From NCBI GenBank assembly GCA_904419745.1, contig CAJFSS010000004.1:1-64000 (forward strand): DNA of 64,000 nucleotides, in the 5' to 3' direction. The notes beneath the pieces are model-generated. The model did not search any database, was not told where the DNA came from, and was given only the letters and a program-made list of their open reading frames with translations. The translations under genes were made by a program, and so were the position numbers. This stretch comes from Candidatus Pseudoruminococcus merdavium (lineage in GTDB: Bacteria; Bacillota; Clostridia; Oscillospirales; Ruminococcaceae). Positions 8,082 through 16,586 of the stretch are shown here, piece by piece; position 1 is the stretch's first letter, and the number at the start of each line of letters is the position of its first letter.

Positions 8082-8097
8082 CTGGAGTATACTCCAG
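8082..8097. promoter_or_regulatory. Perfect palindrome upstream of the cinA promoter
   Basis: CTGGAGTATACTCCAG is a perfect 16-bp inverted repeat ending 4 bp before the cinA -35 hexamer and about 43 bp from the divergent T-box promoter. The shape recalls MerR-type operators, but no MerR gene is seen. It is a candidate operator of unknown regulator. Confidence 0.4.
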
Positions 8098-8101
8098 TTT
8101 C

Positions 8102-8130
8102 TTGTTTTTCCGCAGTAAGTGTGCTATCAT
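8102..8130 (+). promoter_or_regulatory. Promoter of cinA
   Basis: -35 TTGTTT (8102-8107), a 17-bp spacer, -10 TATCAT (8125-8130), 69 bases before the cinA start. Confidence 0.5.
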
Positions 8131-8199
8131 TTTCCCTGAAAAATACCTGGAAAGCAGGCAGAATGGGACAGCAATTGCCCCAGAAAGGATGGGGATTCT

Positions 8200-9480
8200 A
8201 TGAATGCAGAAATCTTGTGTGTCGGGACGGAACTTTTGCTCGGCGGCACCGTCAATACCAATGCGACTTACCTGTCAAAAGGGCTTGCGGCAATCGGCGT
8301 TTCCGTTTACCATCATTCCGTAGTGGGGGATAACCCACAGAGGCTTAAGGACAGCTTAAACCTGGCGCTTTCCCGCGCGGATCTTGTAATTCTAACGGGA
8401 GGACTTGGTCCAACTTATGATGATTTGACTAAGGAAATGGTGGCGGAATATTTTCACCGGGAGATGCAGCTGCATGAAGAGTCCCTGCAAAGAATCACCG
8501 AGTATTTTCACAAAATTGGCAGGGAAATGACGGAAAACAATAAAAAGCAGGCGCTTATGCCAAAGGGCGCCGTGGTGTTCCAAAACAACCATGGGACCGC
8601 GCCCGGTTTGGCCGTTGAAGAACATGGGAAAATGGCAATCCTTTTGCCAGGGCCTCCACGGGAAATGCAGCCCATGTTTGACGAGGAAGTGCTCCCGTTT
8701 TTACAAAAGCGCTCCCATGTAGTATTTGTTTCCCAAAATATCCATATTTTTGGAATGGGAGAGTCCAAAGTGGAGAGTATTTTAAAACCCTTGATGCTGG
8801 AAAGTCTCAATCCAACCGTTGCCCCCTATGCCAAGGATGGGGAAGTCATGCTGCGTGTCACCGCAAGCGCCAGGGATGAACAAACCGCTCACGCAATGAC
8901 AAAACCCATGGTGGAAAAGATCTGTGGAATCCTTGGAGATGTTGTCTATGGGGTGGACATTGGGGATTTGCAGACTGCGGCTGTGAAAAAATTGAAGGAA
9001 CTCGGCCTGAAAGTGGCCACATCAGAAAGCTGCACCGGTGGTTTTGTGTCCAAGCGGTTGACTGAAGTCCCCGGCTCCTCCGCAGTATTTGAGTGCGGGG
9101 TGTGTAGTTACGCCAACCGGATCAAGGAACAGGTGCTTGGGGTATGTAAGGAAACCCTGGAGCAGTATGGAGCGGTTTCCCGCCAGACGGCACAGGAGAT
9201 GGCGCAGGGTGTGCGGAAACTTGCAGGAGCAGACATTGGAATATCCACCACCGGAATCGCAGGGCCGGATGGCGGAACCAAAGAAAAACCGGTAGGGCTT
9301 GTGTATGTCGGGGTAGACAGCGCATGGTACAGCGATGTCATAGAACTGCATCTTTCCCGTGGTAGGGTCAACGAACGGGATTTAATCCGTTATTTGGCAG
9401 CCTCTCATGCACTGGATCAGATTCTCAAGGCATGCAAGGCATATGAAAAGCGACAAGGCACTTTGGAACCTCAAAGATAA
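8200..9480 (+). CDS. cinA: CinA: nicotinamide-nucleotide amidase / competence-damage protein A
   Basis: A 426-residue two-domain protein. The N-terminal part (about 1-170) is a molybdopterin-binding-like COG1058 domain with VGTELLLG and TGGLGPTYDDLTKE. The C-terminal part is the CinA amidase domain, with TSESCTGGFVSKRLTEVPG and TTGIAGPDGG. The amidase converts NMN to nicotinate mononucleotide in pyridine-nucleotide recycling; the N-terminal domain is associated with ADP-ribose pyrophosphatase activity in some species. The ATG is preceded by AAAGGATGGGG. In several Firmicutes cinA is near recA and SOS genes; here lexA is 2 kb downstream. A terminator follows at 9530. Confidence 0.95.
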   Translation: MNAEILCVGTELLLGGTVNTNATYLSKGLAAIGVSVYHHSVVGDNPQRLKDSLNLALSRADLVILTGGLGPTYDDLTKEMVAEYFHREMQLHEESLQRITEYFHKIGREMTENNKKQALMPKGAVVFQNNHGTAPGLAVEEHGKMAILLPGPPREMQPMFDEEVLPFLQKRSHVVFVSQNIHIFGMGESKVESILKPLMLESLNPTVAPYAKDGEVMLRVTASARDEQTAHAMTKPMVEKICGILGDVVYGVDIGDLQTAAVKKLKELGLKVATSESCTGGFVSKRLTEVPGSSAVFECGVCSYANRIKEQVLGVCKETLEQYGAVSRQTAQEMAQGVRKLAGADIGISTTGIAGPDGGTKEKPVGLVYVGVDSAWYSDVIELHLSRGRVNERDLIRYLAASHALDQILKACKAYEKRQGTLEPQR

Positions 9481-9529
9481 TTGCAGGATCTGGGCGGGCT
9501 GGAATGGATTTTTCTGTGTCGCGATGTTT

Positions 9530-9564
9530 ACTCCCGGTGACGTCCACCGGGAGTTCCTGTTTTT
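9530..9564 (+). terminator. Terminator of cinA
   Basis: ACTCCCGGTG (9530-9539) pairs perfectly with CACCGGGAGT (9545-9554) around a 5-nt loop, followed by TCCTGTTTTT. Confidence 0.85.
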
Positions 9565-9620
9565 CCTGAATTTCCAGGGAATTTGAAGGCAAGCCCGTTT
9601 TCAAAGCAGGAGGAAATAAG

Positions 9621-10454
9621 ATGGCAAACGCGCAGAAGTGGCCGGACTGTAGTCTGGATTTGAAAAATTATGTTAACGGTTTGGTAGAGCTTTTTTGTAT
9701 CCATTTGGGACGCTCTCTGCAAGGGATATACCTGCATGGTTCCCTTGCTATGGGATGCTATTATTTTCCAAAAAGCGATCTAGATCTGTTGGTGGTTGTT
9801 TCTTCCTCACTTTCGGCTCAAAGCTTAAAAACCATGGGGATTCAGATTGCCCAGTATGCGGAAAACTGCCCCGGAAAAGGCGGTTTGGAATTGAGTATTG
9901 TCACAACAGACGCTCTGCAATGCAGGGATTTAGCCGTCCCCTTTGAACTTCATTACAGCCCAATGTGGCATCAAAAACTTTTGGCGGGAGAAGTAGATTT
10001 CTGTAAACCTAAACGCGATCCGGATCTGTCTGCGCATTTTGCAGTGGTACGTACTAGAGGCGTCTGCCTTTACGGACAGGCAATTGAAACGATGTTCCCA
10101 GCGGTAGATTGGGATCGGTTTTACGAAGCGGTTTTTGCGGACATTCGAGATCTGCTCGCGGAGGAATCCCTGCTGCATTCACCATATTATGGGGTACTCA
10201 ACTTCTGCCGGGCTCTACAATTGTATTCCTCCCCTGTCCCGTACTGTTTTAGCAAGGAGGAGGGGGCTGTCTGGGCGCTGGAACATCTACCAAAGCCGTT
10301 CTTGCCGCTTGTCCGCCAGGCGCTGGATGTCTACCGGAATAATGCGCCCGTCACCGCACAGGCACTAAAAACCGGCGGAGAATGCTGGCGGCGGGAACCA
10401 TTGCTGCGTTTGCGCGATTATGTCCTTGCACAGATACCGGAGCTCTCCCGGTAA
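9621..10454 (+). CDS. AadA-like nucleotidyltransferase (possible aminoglycoside adenylyltransferase)
   Basis: A 277-residue protein. The N-terminus holds the pol-beta-type nucleotidyltransferase motif HGSLAMGCYYFPKSDLDLLV, with the G-S and D-x-D metal site, as in ANT(3'')/ANT(9) enzymes. The C-terminal half (about 150-277) is helical, with a Y-x-x-L-N-x-C-R stretch and KEEGAVWALEHLP, matching the adenylyltransferase C-terminal domain that orients the drug. Such enzymes inactivate streptomycin or spectinomycin with ATP, but many chromosomal homologues have no proven drug. AGGAGG lies 7 bp before the ATG. Codon use looks like the neighbours, so it may be an intrinsic gene. Confidence 0.8.
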   Translation: MANAQKWPDCSLDLKNYVNGLVELFCIHLGRSLQGIYLHGSLAMGCYYFPKSDLDLLVVVSSSLSAQSLKTMGIQIAQYAENCPGKGGLELSIVTTDALQCRDLAVPFELHYSPMWHQKLLAGEVDFCKPKRDPDLSAHFAVVRTRGVCLYGQAIETMFPAVDWDRFYEAVFADIRDLLAEESLLHSPYYGVLNFCRALQLYSSPVPYCFSKEEGAVWALEHLPKPFLPLVRQALDVYRNNAPVTAQALKTGGECWRREPLLRLRDYVLAQIPELSR

Positions 10455-10521
10455 AGATTTTTAACTGTCCCGGATGATGGAGATGACATTCCATTTGTGT
10501 AAAAGAAACGGAGGGGTATTC

Positions 10522-11214
10522 GTGGACAAATATTCTGTGGAAAAAAGCCTGGATGCATGGGAGACAAATGCTGAGTTCTGGGATGAACAGATGGGAGAAC
10601 ATTCTAACCGTTTCCATCGAGAAGTGGTTCGTCCAAAAGTTACCCGACTGCTGGATATTCAAAAGGGGGACTTTGTTCTTGATATTGCATGTGGAAATGG
10701 AAACTATTCCGCTTATCTGGCACAGGCGGGGGCACAGGTGGTCGCCTTTGATTACAGCCCACAGATGATTGCTTTGGCCAAAAAACGCCAAAGTTCCTAT
10801 CGGGATCGGATTGAATTTTGTGTAGCGGATGCCACTCAAGAAGGCCAGCTGTTTTCACTCAAGAGGGATCGACCCTATACAAAGGCAGTTTCCAATATGG
10901 CGGTCATGGATATCACAGATGTGACAAAACTTTTTTCCTGCGTCTATCGGCTGCTTGCCGACAACGGCTGTTTTGTATTTGCTACGCAGCACCCCTGTTT
11001 TGTCACATTGACGGAAAAATACTTGACCGCACATCCGTATTATGGAATTGCCATTGAAGGACAGCCGGTTAAGCAGTGCTATTATCACCGATCTCTACAG
11101 GACATTTTCCAGCTCTGTTTTGAAAGCGGGTTTGTCATTGACGGATTTTTTGAAGAGAGCTATGGGAAAAAGGAATCTCCCGATATTATTATTGTTAGAG
11201 CAAGGAAACTATAA
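10522..11214 (+). CDS. Class I SAM-dependent methyltransferase
   Basis: A 230-residue protein of the UbiE/Methyltransf_11-25 type. Motif I is VLDIACGNGNYSAYLAQ (SAM-binding glycine loop), followed by an acidic strand end VVAFDYSPQMI and motif VADATQ. The small C-terminal part contains FATQHPCF and VKQCYYHRSLQD. The substrate is not apparent. GTG 10522 is chosen because GGAGGGG at 10510-10516 is correctly spaced; an in-frame ATG at 10474 has no ribosome-binding site and lies close to the previous gene. It follows the AadA-like gene by 67 bp, so the two may be co-transcribed. Confidence 0.82.
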   Translation: MDKYSVEKSLDAWETNAEFWDEQMGEHSNRFHREVVRPKVTRLLDIQKGDFVLDIACGNGNYSAYLAQAGAQVVAFDYSPQMIALAKKRQSSYRDRIEFCVADATQEGQLFSLKRDRPYTKAVSNMAVMDITDVTKLFSCVYRLLADNGCFVFATQHPCFVTLTEKYLTAHPYYGIAIEGQPVKQCYYHRSLQDIFQLCFESGFVIDGFFEESYGKKESPDIIIVRARKL

Positions 11215-11247
11215 AACCAGGAGATCTTTCTTTTTATCATAAGACAG

Positions 11248-11290
11248 CAAAAGCCGCAGACGATGGTTCATCGCCTGCGGCAGCTTTTGA
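11248..11290. terminator. Hairpin terminator after the methyltransferase gene
   Basis: A long stem with AAAAGC, CGCAG and CGATG arms matching CATCG, CTGCGG and GCTTTT on the other side (one bulge). The T tract is short, so termination strength is uncertain; it would work in either direction. Confidence 0.6.
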
Positions 11291-11496
11291 GGGGTGTTTT
11301 GAGGAGGGTAATCATACCCTTTCCAATAAGAAATGATTGCGGCTTCATTTCTTTCGGGTATATTCTTATTATAATCGTATCCCAGATTTTTTTGTTACCG
11401 TGCTGTGAATGCATGGAAAATAAATTGCAAGGATTTTTTTAAGGAATCCAAAACATCCGGGAGCGGCATGCGAAAATGTTTTTTGTGGAAAAAGGT

Positions 11497-11542
11497 TTGT
11501 CAGCGACAAAAAAATATGGTATGATATAGCAAACAAATGTTT
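11497..11542 (+). promoter_or_regulatory. lexA promoter with LexA-box-like operator
   Basis: -35 TTGTCA (11497-11502), a 17-bp spacer and -10 TATGAT (11520-11525). At 11531-11542, right at the expected start point, is AAACAAATGTTT, a dyad close to the Gram-positive LexA box (CGAAC-N4-GTTCG), with GAAC/GTTC changed to AAAC/GTTT. Autorepression is expected for lexA. Confidence 0.6.
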
Positions 11543-11556
11543 CGGGAGGAACGGTT

Positions 11557-12144
11557 ATGTCTGAGCTGGGAAAACTGGCCCTTGATATTTATGACTACAT
11601 CTGTGAGCAGATTGCCGCAGGCAACACCCCATCGGTGCGGGAAATTGGGAGCGCGCTTTCCATTCGATCCACTTCTACTGTCCATAAATACCTAAAACAG
11701 CTGGAGAGTGCCGGTTATATTCATATGCGCACAGGGACAAACCGCAATATTAAACTTGCCGATCCGGCAGCCATGCAAATTCCAGTTATGGGTACTGTAA
11801 CAGCGGGCCAACCCATTCTGGCAGTGGAAAATATCACAGAATACCTGCCGATCGACGTCCAGCATGGATATTCCCCCAAGGAACTTTTTGCTCTTAAGGT
11901 GCGTGGGGACAGTATGATCAATGCCGGTATTCTGGATGGAGATATTATTGTTGTGCACAGGACGCCGGTCGCGGAAAATGGGGAAATCGTCGTGGCATTG
12001 ATTGAAGATGAGGCGACGGTCAAACGGTTTTATAAAGAGGACGGCCATTTTCGCCTGATGCCGGAAAATGAGGCGTATGAGCCGATTATTGTCGACGAGG
12101 TACGGATTCTCGGGCGTGTCGTCTCCCTGGTGCGCCACTATTAA
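11557..12144 (+). CDS. lexA: LexA repressor (SOS regulator)
   Basis: A 195-residue protein. The N-terminal winged helix-turn-helix includes PSVREIGSALSIRSTSTVHKYL (about residues 25-46). The cleavage site is Ala83-Gly84 in GTVTAGQ, and the catalytic dyad is Ser119 in VRGDSM and Lys156 in EATVKRF, so self-cleavage stimulated by RecA filaments should work. It represses DNA-repair genes until DNA damage. GGGAGGA precedes ATG 11557. The operator-like dyad at 11531-11542 suggests self-regulation. Confidence 0.96.
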   Translation: MSELGKLALDIYDYICEQIAAGNTPSVREIGSALSIRSTSTVHKYLKQLESAGYIHMRTGTNRNIKLADPAAMQIPVMGTVTAGQPILAVENITEYLPIDVQHGYSPKELFALKVRGDSMINAGILDGDIIVVHRTPVAENGEIVVALIEDEATVKRFYKEDGHFRLMPENEAYEPIIVDEVRILGRVVSLVRHY

Positions 12145-12479
12145 CTGGCGGTGCGCTCATTTTTGGGGAAAATGAGTATCCAGGAAAAAGTAGGATTTTT
12201 CGCGCTTTGCAGGGCAAGGAATCGTAAAATCCGGCAAAAATAATAAAATTTCCTGAATTTTTCCTTAAATCACAGTGAGTACAGGATGTTTGAACAAAAC
12301 CGGCGCTTTTGCGCCGGTTACTTTCTGTCATTATTTTCTTTCTTTTTTTGTCGGAAGCATGAAAAAAGATGCTATAATAAGAATAATCGCGTGAATAGAA
12401 ACAAACTTGCCCCACGCCGTTTTGGCTGGGGTATTTTCAAGGCAAATGCCAATCTTTCGAAAAGAAACGGGGAATTTGT
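12145..12479. other. Gap between lexA and typA
   Basis: Holds the terminator at 12298-12330 and a possible typA promoter: -10 TATAAT (12373-12378) with TTGTCG (12348-12353) at a rather long 19-bp spacing. No gene is seen. Confidence 0.5.
12298..12330 (+). terminator. Terminator downstream of lexA
   Basis: AACCGGCGC (12298-12306), a TTTT loop and GCGCCGGTT (12311-12319) form a perfect 9-bp stem followed by a T-rich tract. Confidence 0.75.
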
Positions 12480-14300
12480 TTGATCAGAGAAGATTTGAGA
12501 AATATTGCTATTATTGCACATGTTGACCATGGAAAAACCACATTGGTCGACGAAATGCTAAAACAGGGCGGCGCGTTCCGCGAAAACCAAGTGGTCGAAG
12601 ACCGTGTGATGGACTCAAACGCTTTAGAGCGGGAGAGAGGCATTACGATCCTCGCCAAAAATACGGCAGCCCATTATAAGGGAATCAAAATCAATATTGT
12701 CGATACACCGGGGCATGCGGATTTTTCCGGAGAAGTGGAACGGATTCTCAAGATGGTAAACGGCGTTCTCCTGCTGGTTGACGCCGCGGAAGGCCCCATG
12801 CCCCAGACTCGCTTTGTCCTGCACAAGGCATTGGAACTCGGACACCGTGTCATCATTGTCATCAATAAGATTGACAAGCCGGACGCCCGTATTGACGAAG
12901 TCATTGAGGAAATCTATGAACTGCTGATGGAATTAGATGCAACAGATGAACAGCTGGACAGCCCAATTCTGTTTTGCTCCGGCAGAGAGGGAACAGCTTC
13001 CCGCGATCAGAATGTAAAAGGCGTGGATTTGGCTCCTTTGCTTGACACAATTGTCGATTATATCCCAGCACCGCGCGGCGAACTGGACGCTCCATTCCAG
13101 ATGTTGGTATCCTCGATTGACTATAACGAGTACGTCGGACGTATTGCTATTGGCCGGATTGAACGTGGTACACTCAAGCAGAATACCGATGCAATCGTAT
13201 GCGACTACCACGATCAAAAGCCCCCTTATAAGGGCCGTATGGTCAATATCTACCAGATTGAGGGTCTCAAGAGAGTTCAGGTGGAAGAGGCAAAAGTGGG
13301 TGATATTGTCTGTGTGTCCGGAATTGAGGGTATCACAATTGGGGATACTCTGTGTGATCCGGAGCACCCGGAGCCATTGGAATTTGTCAAGATCTCCGAG
13401 CCTACTTTGGAAATGACCTTTTCTGTCAACGACAGCCCGTTTGCAGGCCGGGAGGGAAAATTTGTCACTTCGCGTCAGCTCCGGGAACGGCTGTTCCGAG
13501 AATTGCTCAAAGACGTCTCTCTGCGCGTGGAGGAGACGGATTCTACCGACAGCTTTAAGGTATCCGGCCGCGGAGAAATGCACCTTTCCATTTTAATTGA
13601 GACGATGCGCCGGGAAGGATATGAGTTCCAGGTGAGCACTCCCCATGTCCTGATGCACAAGATCGACGGGGTGCTCTGCGAGCCGATGGAGCGCCTGGTG
13701 ATTGATGTGCCAGAGGAATATATGGGATCCGTGATGGAAAAGATGGGGGTGCGCAAGGGAACCCTTGTCCAGATGGCCCCGCATGGAAGCCGGATGAGGA
13801 TTGAATTTGTCATTCCCTCACGCGGGTTATTTGGATATCGCAGCGAGTTTTTGACCGATACCAAGGGAGAAGGGATTATGAACTCAATCTTTGAAGGCTA
13901 TGAGCCTTATAAGGGTGATATCCCCCTCCGTCCAAGCGGTTCCTTGATTGCCTTTGAGAGCGGGGAGGCTGTTACCTATGGACTTTATAACGCACAGGAG
14001 CGCGGTACGCTCTTCATTGGACCCGGTACCCCGGTATACGAGGGGATGATTGTGGGCTCTTCTCCCAAAGCGGAAGATCTGGTGGTCAACGTCTGCAAGA
14101 AAAAACATGTTAGCAACATGCGCGCTTCTGGTTCGGACGAGGCCCTGCGTTTGGTTCCCTACCGCCGGATGAGTCTGGAAGAGTGTATGGAATTTATCAC
14201 GGATGATGAATTGCTCGAAGTCACCCCGAAAAATATCCGGATGAGAAAGCAGATTCTGGATAAGAGCCTGCGTATGAAAGCGTTGAGCAAGAAAAAATGA
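12480..14300 (+). CDS. typA: Translational GTPase TypA/BipA
   Basis: A 606-residue ribosome-binding GTPase related to EF-G. G motifs are all present: AHVDHGKTT (G1), RGITI (G2), DTPGHADF (G3) and NKID (G4). After the G domain come the beta-barrel domain, the EF-G domain III/V-like parts and the BipA-specific C-terminal domain ending in a lysine-rich tail. It aids 50S assembly and stress or cold adaptation. The start is TTG 12480, giving the family-typical [18 protein letters not shown]; the ribosome-binding site is weak (ACGGGGA). A strong terminator follows. Confidence 0.95.
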   Translation: MIREDLRNIAIIAHVDHGKTTLVDEMLKQGGAFRENQVVEDRVMDSNALERERGITILAKNTAAHYKGIKINIVDTPGHADFSGEVERILKMVNGVLLLVDAAEGPMPQTRFVLHKALELGHRVIIVINKIDKPDARIDEVIEEIYELLMELDATDEQLDSPILFCSGREGTASRDQNVKGVDLAPLLDTIVDYIPAPRGELDAPFQMLVSSIDYNEYVGRIAIGRIERGTLKQNTDAIVCDYHDQKPPYKGRMVNIYQIEGLKRVQVEEAKVGDIVCVSGIEGITIGDTLCDPEHPEPLEFVKISEPTLEMTFSVNDSPFAGREGKFVTSRQLRERLFRELLKDVSLRVEETDSTDSFKVSGRGEMHLSILIETMRREGYEFQVSTPHVLMHKIDGVLCEPMERLVIDVPEEYMGSVMEKMGVRKGTLVQMAPHGSRMRIEFVIPSRGLFGYRSEFLTDTKGEGIMNSIFEGYEPYKGDIPLRPSGSLIAFESGEAVTYGLYNAQERGTLFIGPGTPVYEGMIVGSSPKAEDLVVNVCKKKHVSNMRASGSDEALRLVPYRRMSLEECMEFITDDELLEVTPKNIRMRKQILDKSLRMKALSKKK

Positions 14301-14319
14301 ATATCCGGTAAGGATTATT

Positions 14320-14360
14320 CCAGAGGCGGAGAATGATTTCCGCCTCTGGTTTTGATTTTT
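14320..14360 (+). terminator. Terminator of typA
   Basis: CCAGAGGCGGA (14320-14330) pairs with TCCGCCTCTGG (14339-14349) and is followed by TTTTGATTTTT. Confidence 0.88.
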
Positions 14361-14444
14361 GTGTAAATTCTATCCTTCGGTTGAAATGCGCCCAATTGGA
14401 CAGTATAATGAAGGAGGAATTATAAGGATACGGAGGTGCAGTTT

Positions 14445-14858
14445 ATGAAACATGAAAAATCCTGCGGGGCCATTGTGTACAAGTTTGAAAAAGATGGAAC
14501 GCCGAAACTGCTTCTGGTAAAGCACCGTTCCGGAGGGCATTGGGCTTTTCCCAAAGGCCATGTGGAAGCTGGAGAAAGTGAGGTGCAGACCGCACACCGG
14601 GAAATTTTTGAGGAAACCGGGCTAAAAGTCCTGCTTAAAGATGGCTTCCGGGAGAGCGTGGAGTATTCCCCGAAGCCAAATGTCATAAAAGAAGTTGTCT
14701 ATTTTCTGGGAGAAGCCGTCGCGGGTACGGAGCACCGGCAGGAAGAAGAGATAAGCGAACTCAAGTGGCTATCCATTGAGGATGCAAAGCGCCAGGTTAC
14801 ACATGAGGACAGTCGCCGGTTGATTGAAGATGCTAAACAATTTTTGAGCAATTCATAA
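14445..14858 (+). CDS. Nudix hydrolase
   Basis: A 137-residue protein with a complete Nudix box, G-x5-E-x7-REIFEETGL, beginning GHVEAGES (about residues 36-58). The preceding WAFPKGHVEAGE and the short overall length resemble bis(5'-nucleosyl)-tetraphosphatase (Ap4A hydrolase) or MutT-type housecleaning enzymes, which hydrolyse nucleoside diphosphate-X compounds with Mg2+. ATG 14445 follows CGGAGGTG at 14431-14438; a GTG at 14436 in frame is part of that site. It appears to be a single-gene unit ahead of the tRNA gene. Confidence 0.9.
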   Translation: MKHEKSCGAIVYKFEKDGTPKLLLVKHRSGGHWAFPKGHVEAGESEVQTAHREIFEETGLKVLLKDGFRESVEYSPKPNVIKEVVYFLGEAVAGTEHRQEEEISELKWLSIEDAKRQVTHEDSRRLIEDAKQFLSNS

Positions 14859-14918
14859 GAAATGGAAACTGCTGTACCCGAAAAAATCGGATATGGCTTT
14901 TTCTTTTGAAAGAAAGAG

Positions 14919-14948
14919 TTGACAAGTATATCAGGTGTGTGCTATAAT
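14919..14948 (+). promoter_or_regulatory. Promoter of tRNA-Arg
   Basis: -35 TTGACA (14919-14924), an 18-bp spacer and -10 TATAAT (14943-14948), both consensus, about 30 bases before the mature tRNA. Confidence 0.8.
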
Positions 14949-14978
14949 AATCGAGCGTTCTAAAAAGAACTGCACTAT

Positions 14979-15055
14979 GCGCCAATAGCTCAGCTGGATA
15001 GAGTGACTGGCTACGAACCAGTAGGTCGGGGGTTCGAGTCCCTCTTGGCGCACCA
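14979..15055 (+). tRNA. tRNA-Arg (anticodon ACG)
   Basis: A full cloverleaf: acceptor GCGCCAA pairs with TTGGCGC, the D arm AGCTCAGCTGGATAGAGT, an anticodon stem ACTGG/CCAGT enclosing CTACGAA, the T arm GGGGGTTCGAGTCCCTC, and an encoded CCA. ACG (probably modified to ICG) reads CGU/CGC/CGA arginine codons. It has its own promoter and terminator. Confidence 0.97.
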
Positions 15056-15090
15056 ACCTGTGGTGTCAAGTATGCCACAGGTTTTTATTT
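15056..15090 (+). terminator. Terminator of tRNA-Arg
   Basis: ACCTGTGG (15056-15063) pairs with CCACAGGT (15075-15082), followed by TTTTATTTT. Confidence 0.88.
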
Positions 15091-15154
15091 TACTATATTT
15101 TTGCAAATGGGATTATATTGAAAAGAACGAAATGGGCTTCATTTCATAACCCAA

Positions 15155-15195
15155 GAAAAAAGGCCGATTGTTTAACACAATCGGCCTTTTTTCTT
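15155..15195. terminator. Bidirectional terminator
   Basis: AGGCCGATTG (15161-15170) and CAATCGGCCT (15178-15187) form a perfect stem flanked by an A run on the left and a T run on the right. On the minus strand it ends the 250-residue gene. Confidence 0.88.
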
Positions 15196-15211
15196 TTGTT
15201 TATAGCTTTAT

Positions 15212-15964
15212 TTACAAAACCAGTTCTTCTCCCCTGTCGTCCGTCTTTTTAAGACAGGATTGGCAATAGGGAATGATTTTCTTTTCAAACAGGAATAGCG
15301 TTTCTGAAGCAATGGTTCGAATTGTTGCGGATAAAATCTGATCAATTTGGGCCACATAAACTCTGCGCTCCCCATTTGGCAGCGCGACAGATGCCTGTAA
15401 TGGAAGGGCCTGTCTGCGTTTTAACAGGGCCAAGCTCTGTTCAATAGCAGGATCCACATGGGCTCCACCGTCCGTATTGGTGACCACTGTGATAACTTTT
15501 TTCCGGGAGAGAAAATGCCGATTATCCACTAAGACAACGTCTAGGTTTTCCCACCAAGTTTTGAAGGCGCGCATTGGATAACGGGTATTTTCTTTTACGC
15601 TCAAAGGCTTTGGGGTCAGGATAAGTGGGGAATCCGGTTGGTGAATAAGTTGGAATTGGCATAAAGAGGCGCGTACAAAATTGGTTTTTCCCTTGTTTGG
15701 TAAATCTCCATGGACGGTACTCAGATCAATAAAGTCCGGGCGTTGAAAAAAGAAATATCGTTCTAATTGTCGGAGTACGGACTGGGAAGACTTTGTATCA
15801 TACAAAAGTACACGGAGTTTTGCGGCAATCTGTTTGGCATAATCAAGATCCCCCGCGTCATAATTAGCGCATTCATTTTTTAAAAATTTCAGCTGAACAC
15901 ATGCTTCGCAAAATAATTCCTCTTTTGTACGTGTCACACGCGTCTGTTCTTGGGGTCCTTTCAT
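15212..15964 (-). CDS. Conserved hypothetical protein with CxxC at both ends
   Basis: A 250-residue protein I cannot assign. Visible features are CEAC at residues 19-22 and CQSC at 234-237, which could join into one zinc site; a helix with DYAKQIAAKLRVLLYDT; a SRKKVITVVTNTDGGAHVDP block around residues 151-170; and a basic, soluble composition without signal peptide. The block with D-G-G-A-H-V-D looks like a conserved active or binding site of an uncharacterised family. GAGGTG precedes the ATG. It points away from the sigma-like gene pair across a 622-bp AT-rich gap. Function unknown. Confidence 0.7.
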   Translation of the reverse strand: MKGPQEQTRVTRTKEELFCEACVQLKFLKNECANYDAGDLDYAKQIAAKLRVLLYDTKSSQSVLRQLERYFFFQRPDFIDLSTVHGDLPNKGKTNFVRASLCQFQLIHQPDSPLILTPKPLSVKENTRYPMRAFKTWWENLDVVLVDNRHFLSRKKVITVVTNTDGGAHVDPAIEQSLALLKRRQALPLQASVALPNGERRVYVAQIDQILSATIRTIASETLFLFEKKIIPYCQSCLKKTDDRGEELVL

Positions 15965-16586
15965 TTTTTCACCTCACGATAGAATTGATGGCAGTGTATG
16001 AAAACGGTTTGACTTTTCATCGGCCGGTTGCCGGTGGAAAATTTTCCGTTGACTGGCGGACGGCATGTAGTCTTTTATCAGTTTTACTCTGTTAGATAAG
16101 TGTAAATTGATTATTTTTCGTTCTTCGGTAGTTCTGATATATAAATTGTGAATTTTAGTTTTCGATAGATTTTTGGACTTCCAAAACAAAAGAATAGGAT
16201 ATATCGTTCTCATAATGATTTTGTGCAAAGTGGTAAAAAATCCCCCAGGTGTGGTTTCTTACTAGACAATGGCTTATAGGGAAATAGAAGTATAGAATGA
16301 ATAGAGAATCTATAAAAATTGGATTCGAAATGAATTTATCATAAAGGAATTGTTATCACCAAGTAATACATTTTTAATTTATATACCGAAGAAACAAATA
16401 GGAAATCGTCCAATTTGTATGAGAGAAAATTAGAAAAAGTCTCTATATGTAAAAGAATTTCTACAGCGACAGTTTAAGAGGAAACTCTTAAAAAATGGTA
16501 TGTAAATACGTTTATAATACGAATAGAAAATTGTCGGATTTTCGGGTATCCTGCTCCTAACGCAGCAAAGGAAAGGAGCAGATGAC
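15965..16586. other. AT-rich intergenic region
   Basis: 622 bases, clearly richer in A+T than the flanks, between the divergent 250-residue gene and the sigma-like pair. No frame in it looks coding. A TATAAT hexamer lies at 16513-16518 without a good -35 partner. Such regions often mark acquired DNA or a control region, but I see no integrase or att repeats. Confidence 0.5.

Larger units (their letters stand above)
11215..11556. other. Gap between methyltransferase and lexA
   Basis: Holds a strong hairpin (11248-11290), a smaller inverted repeat AGGGTA-ATCA-TACCCT (11305-11320), TATAAT-like hexamers on both strands near 11368-11375 and the lexA promoter. No convincing gene is present. Confidence 0.5.

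Noticed and set aside
11268-11348. A 26-codon minus-strand reading frame with a TATAAT nearby
   Set aside because: No good ribosome-binding site or -35, and its end lies in the terminator-like hairpin. Too weak to call a gene.
14445-15090. The tRNA-Arg gene as an integration site for the AT-rich patch
   Set aside because: I looked for a repeat of the tRNA 3' end to the right and for an integrase gene and found neither, so an island claim is not supported.
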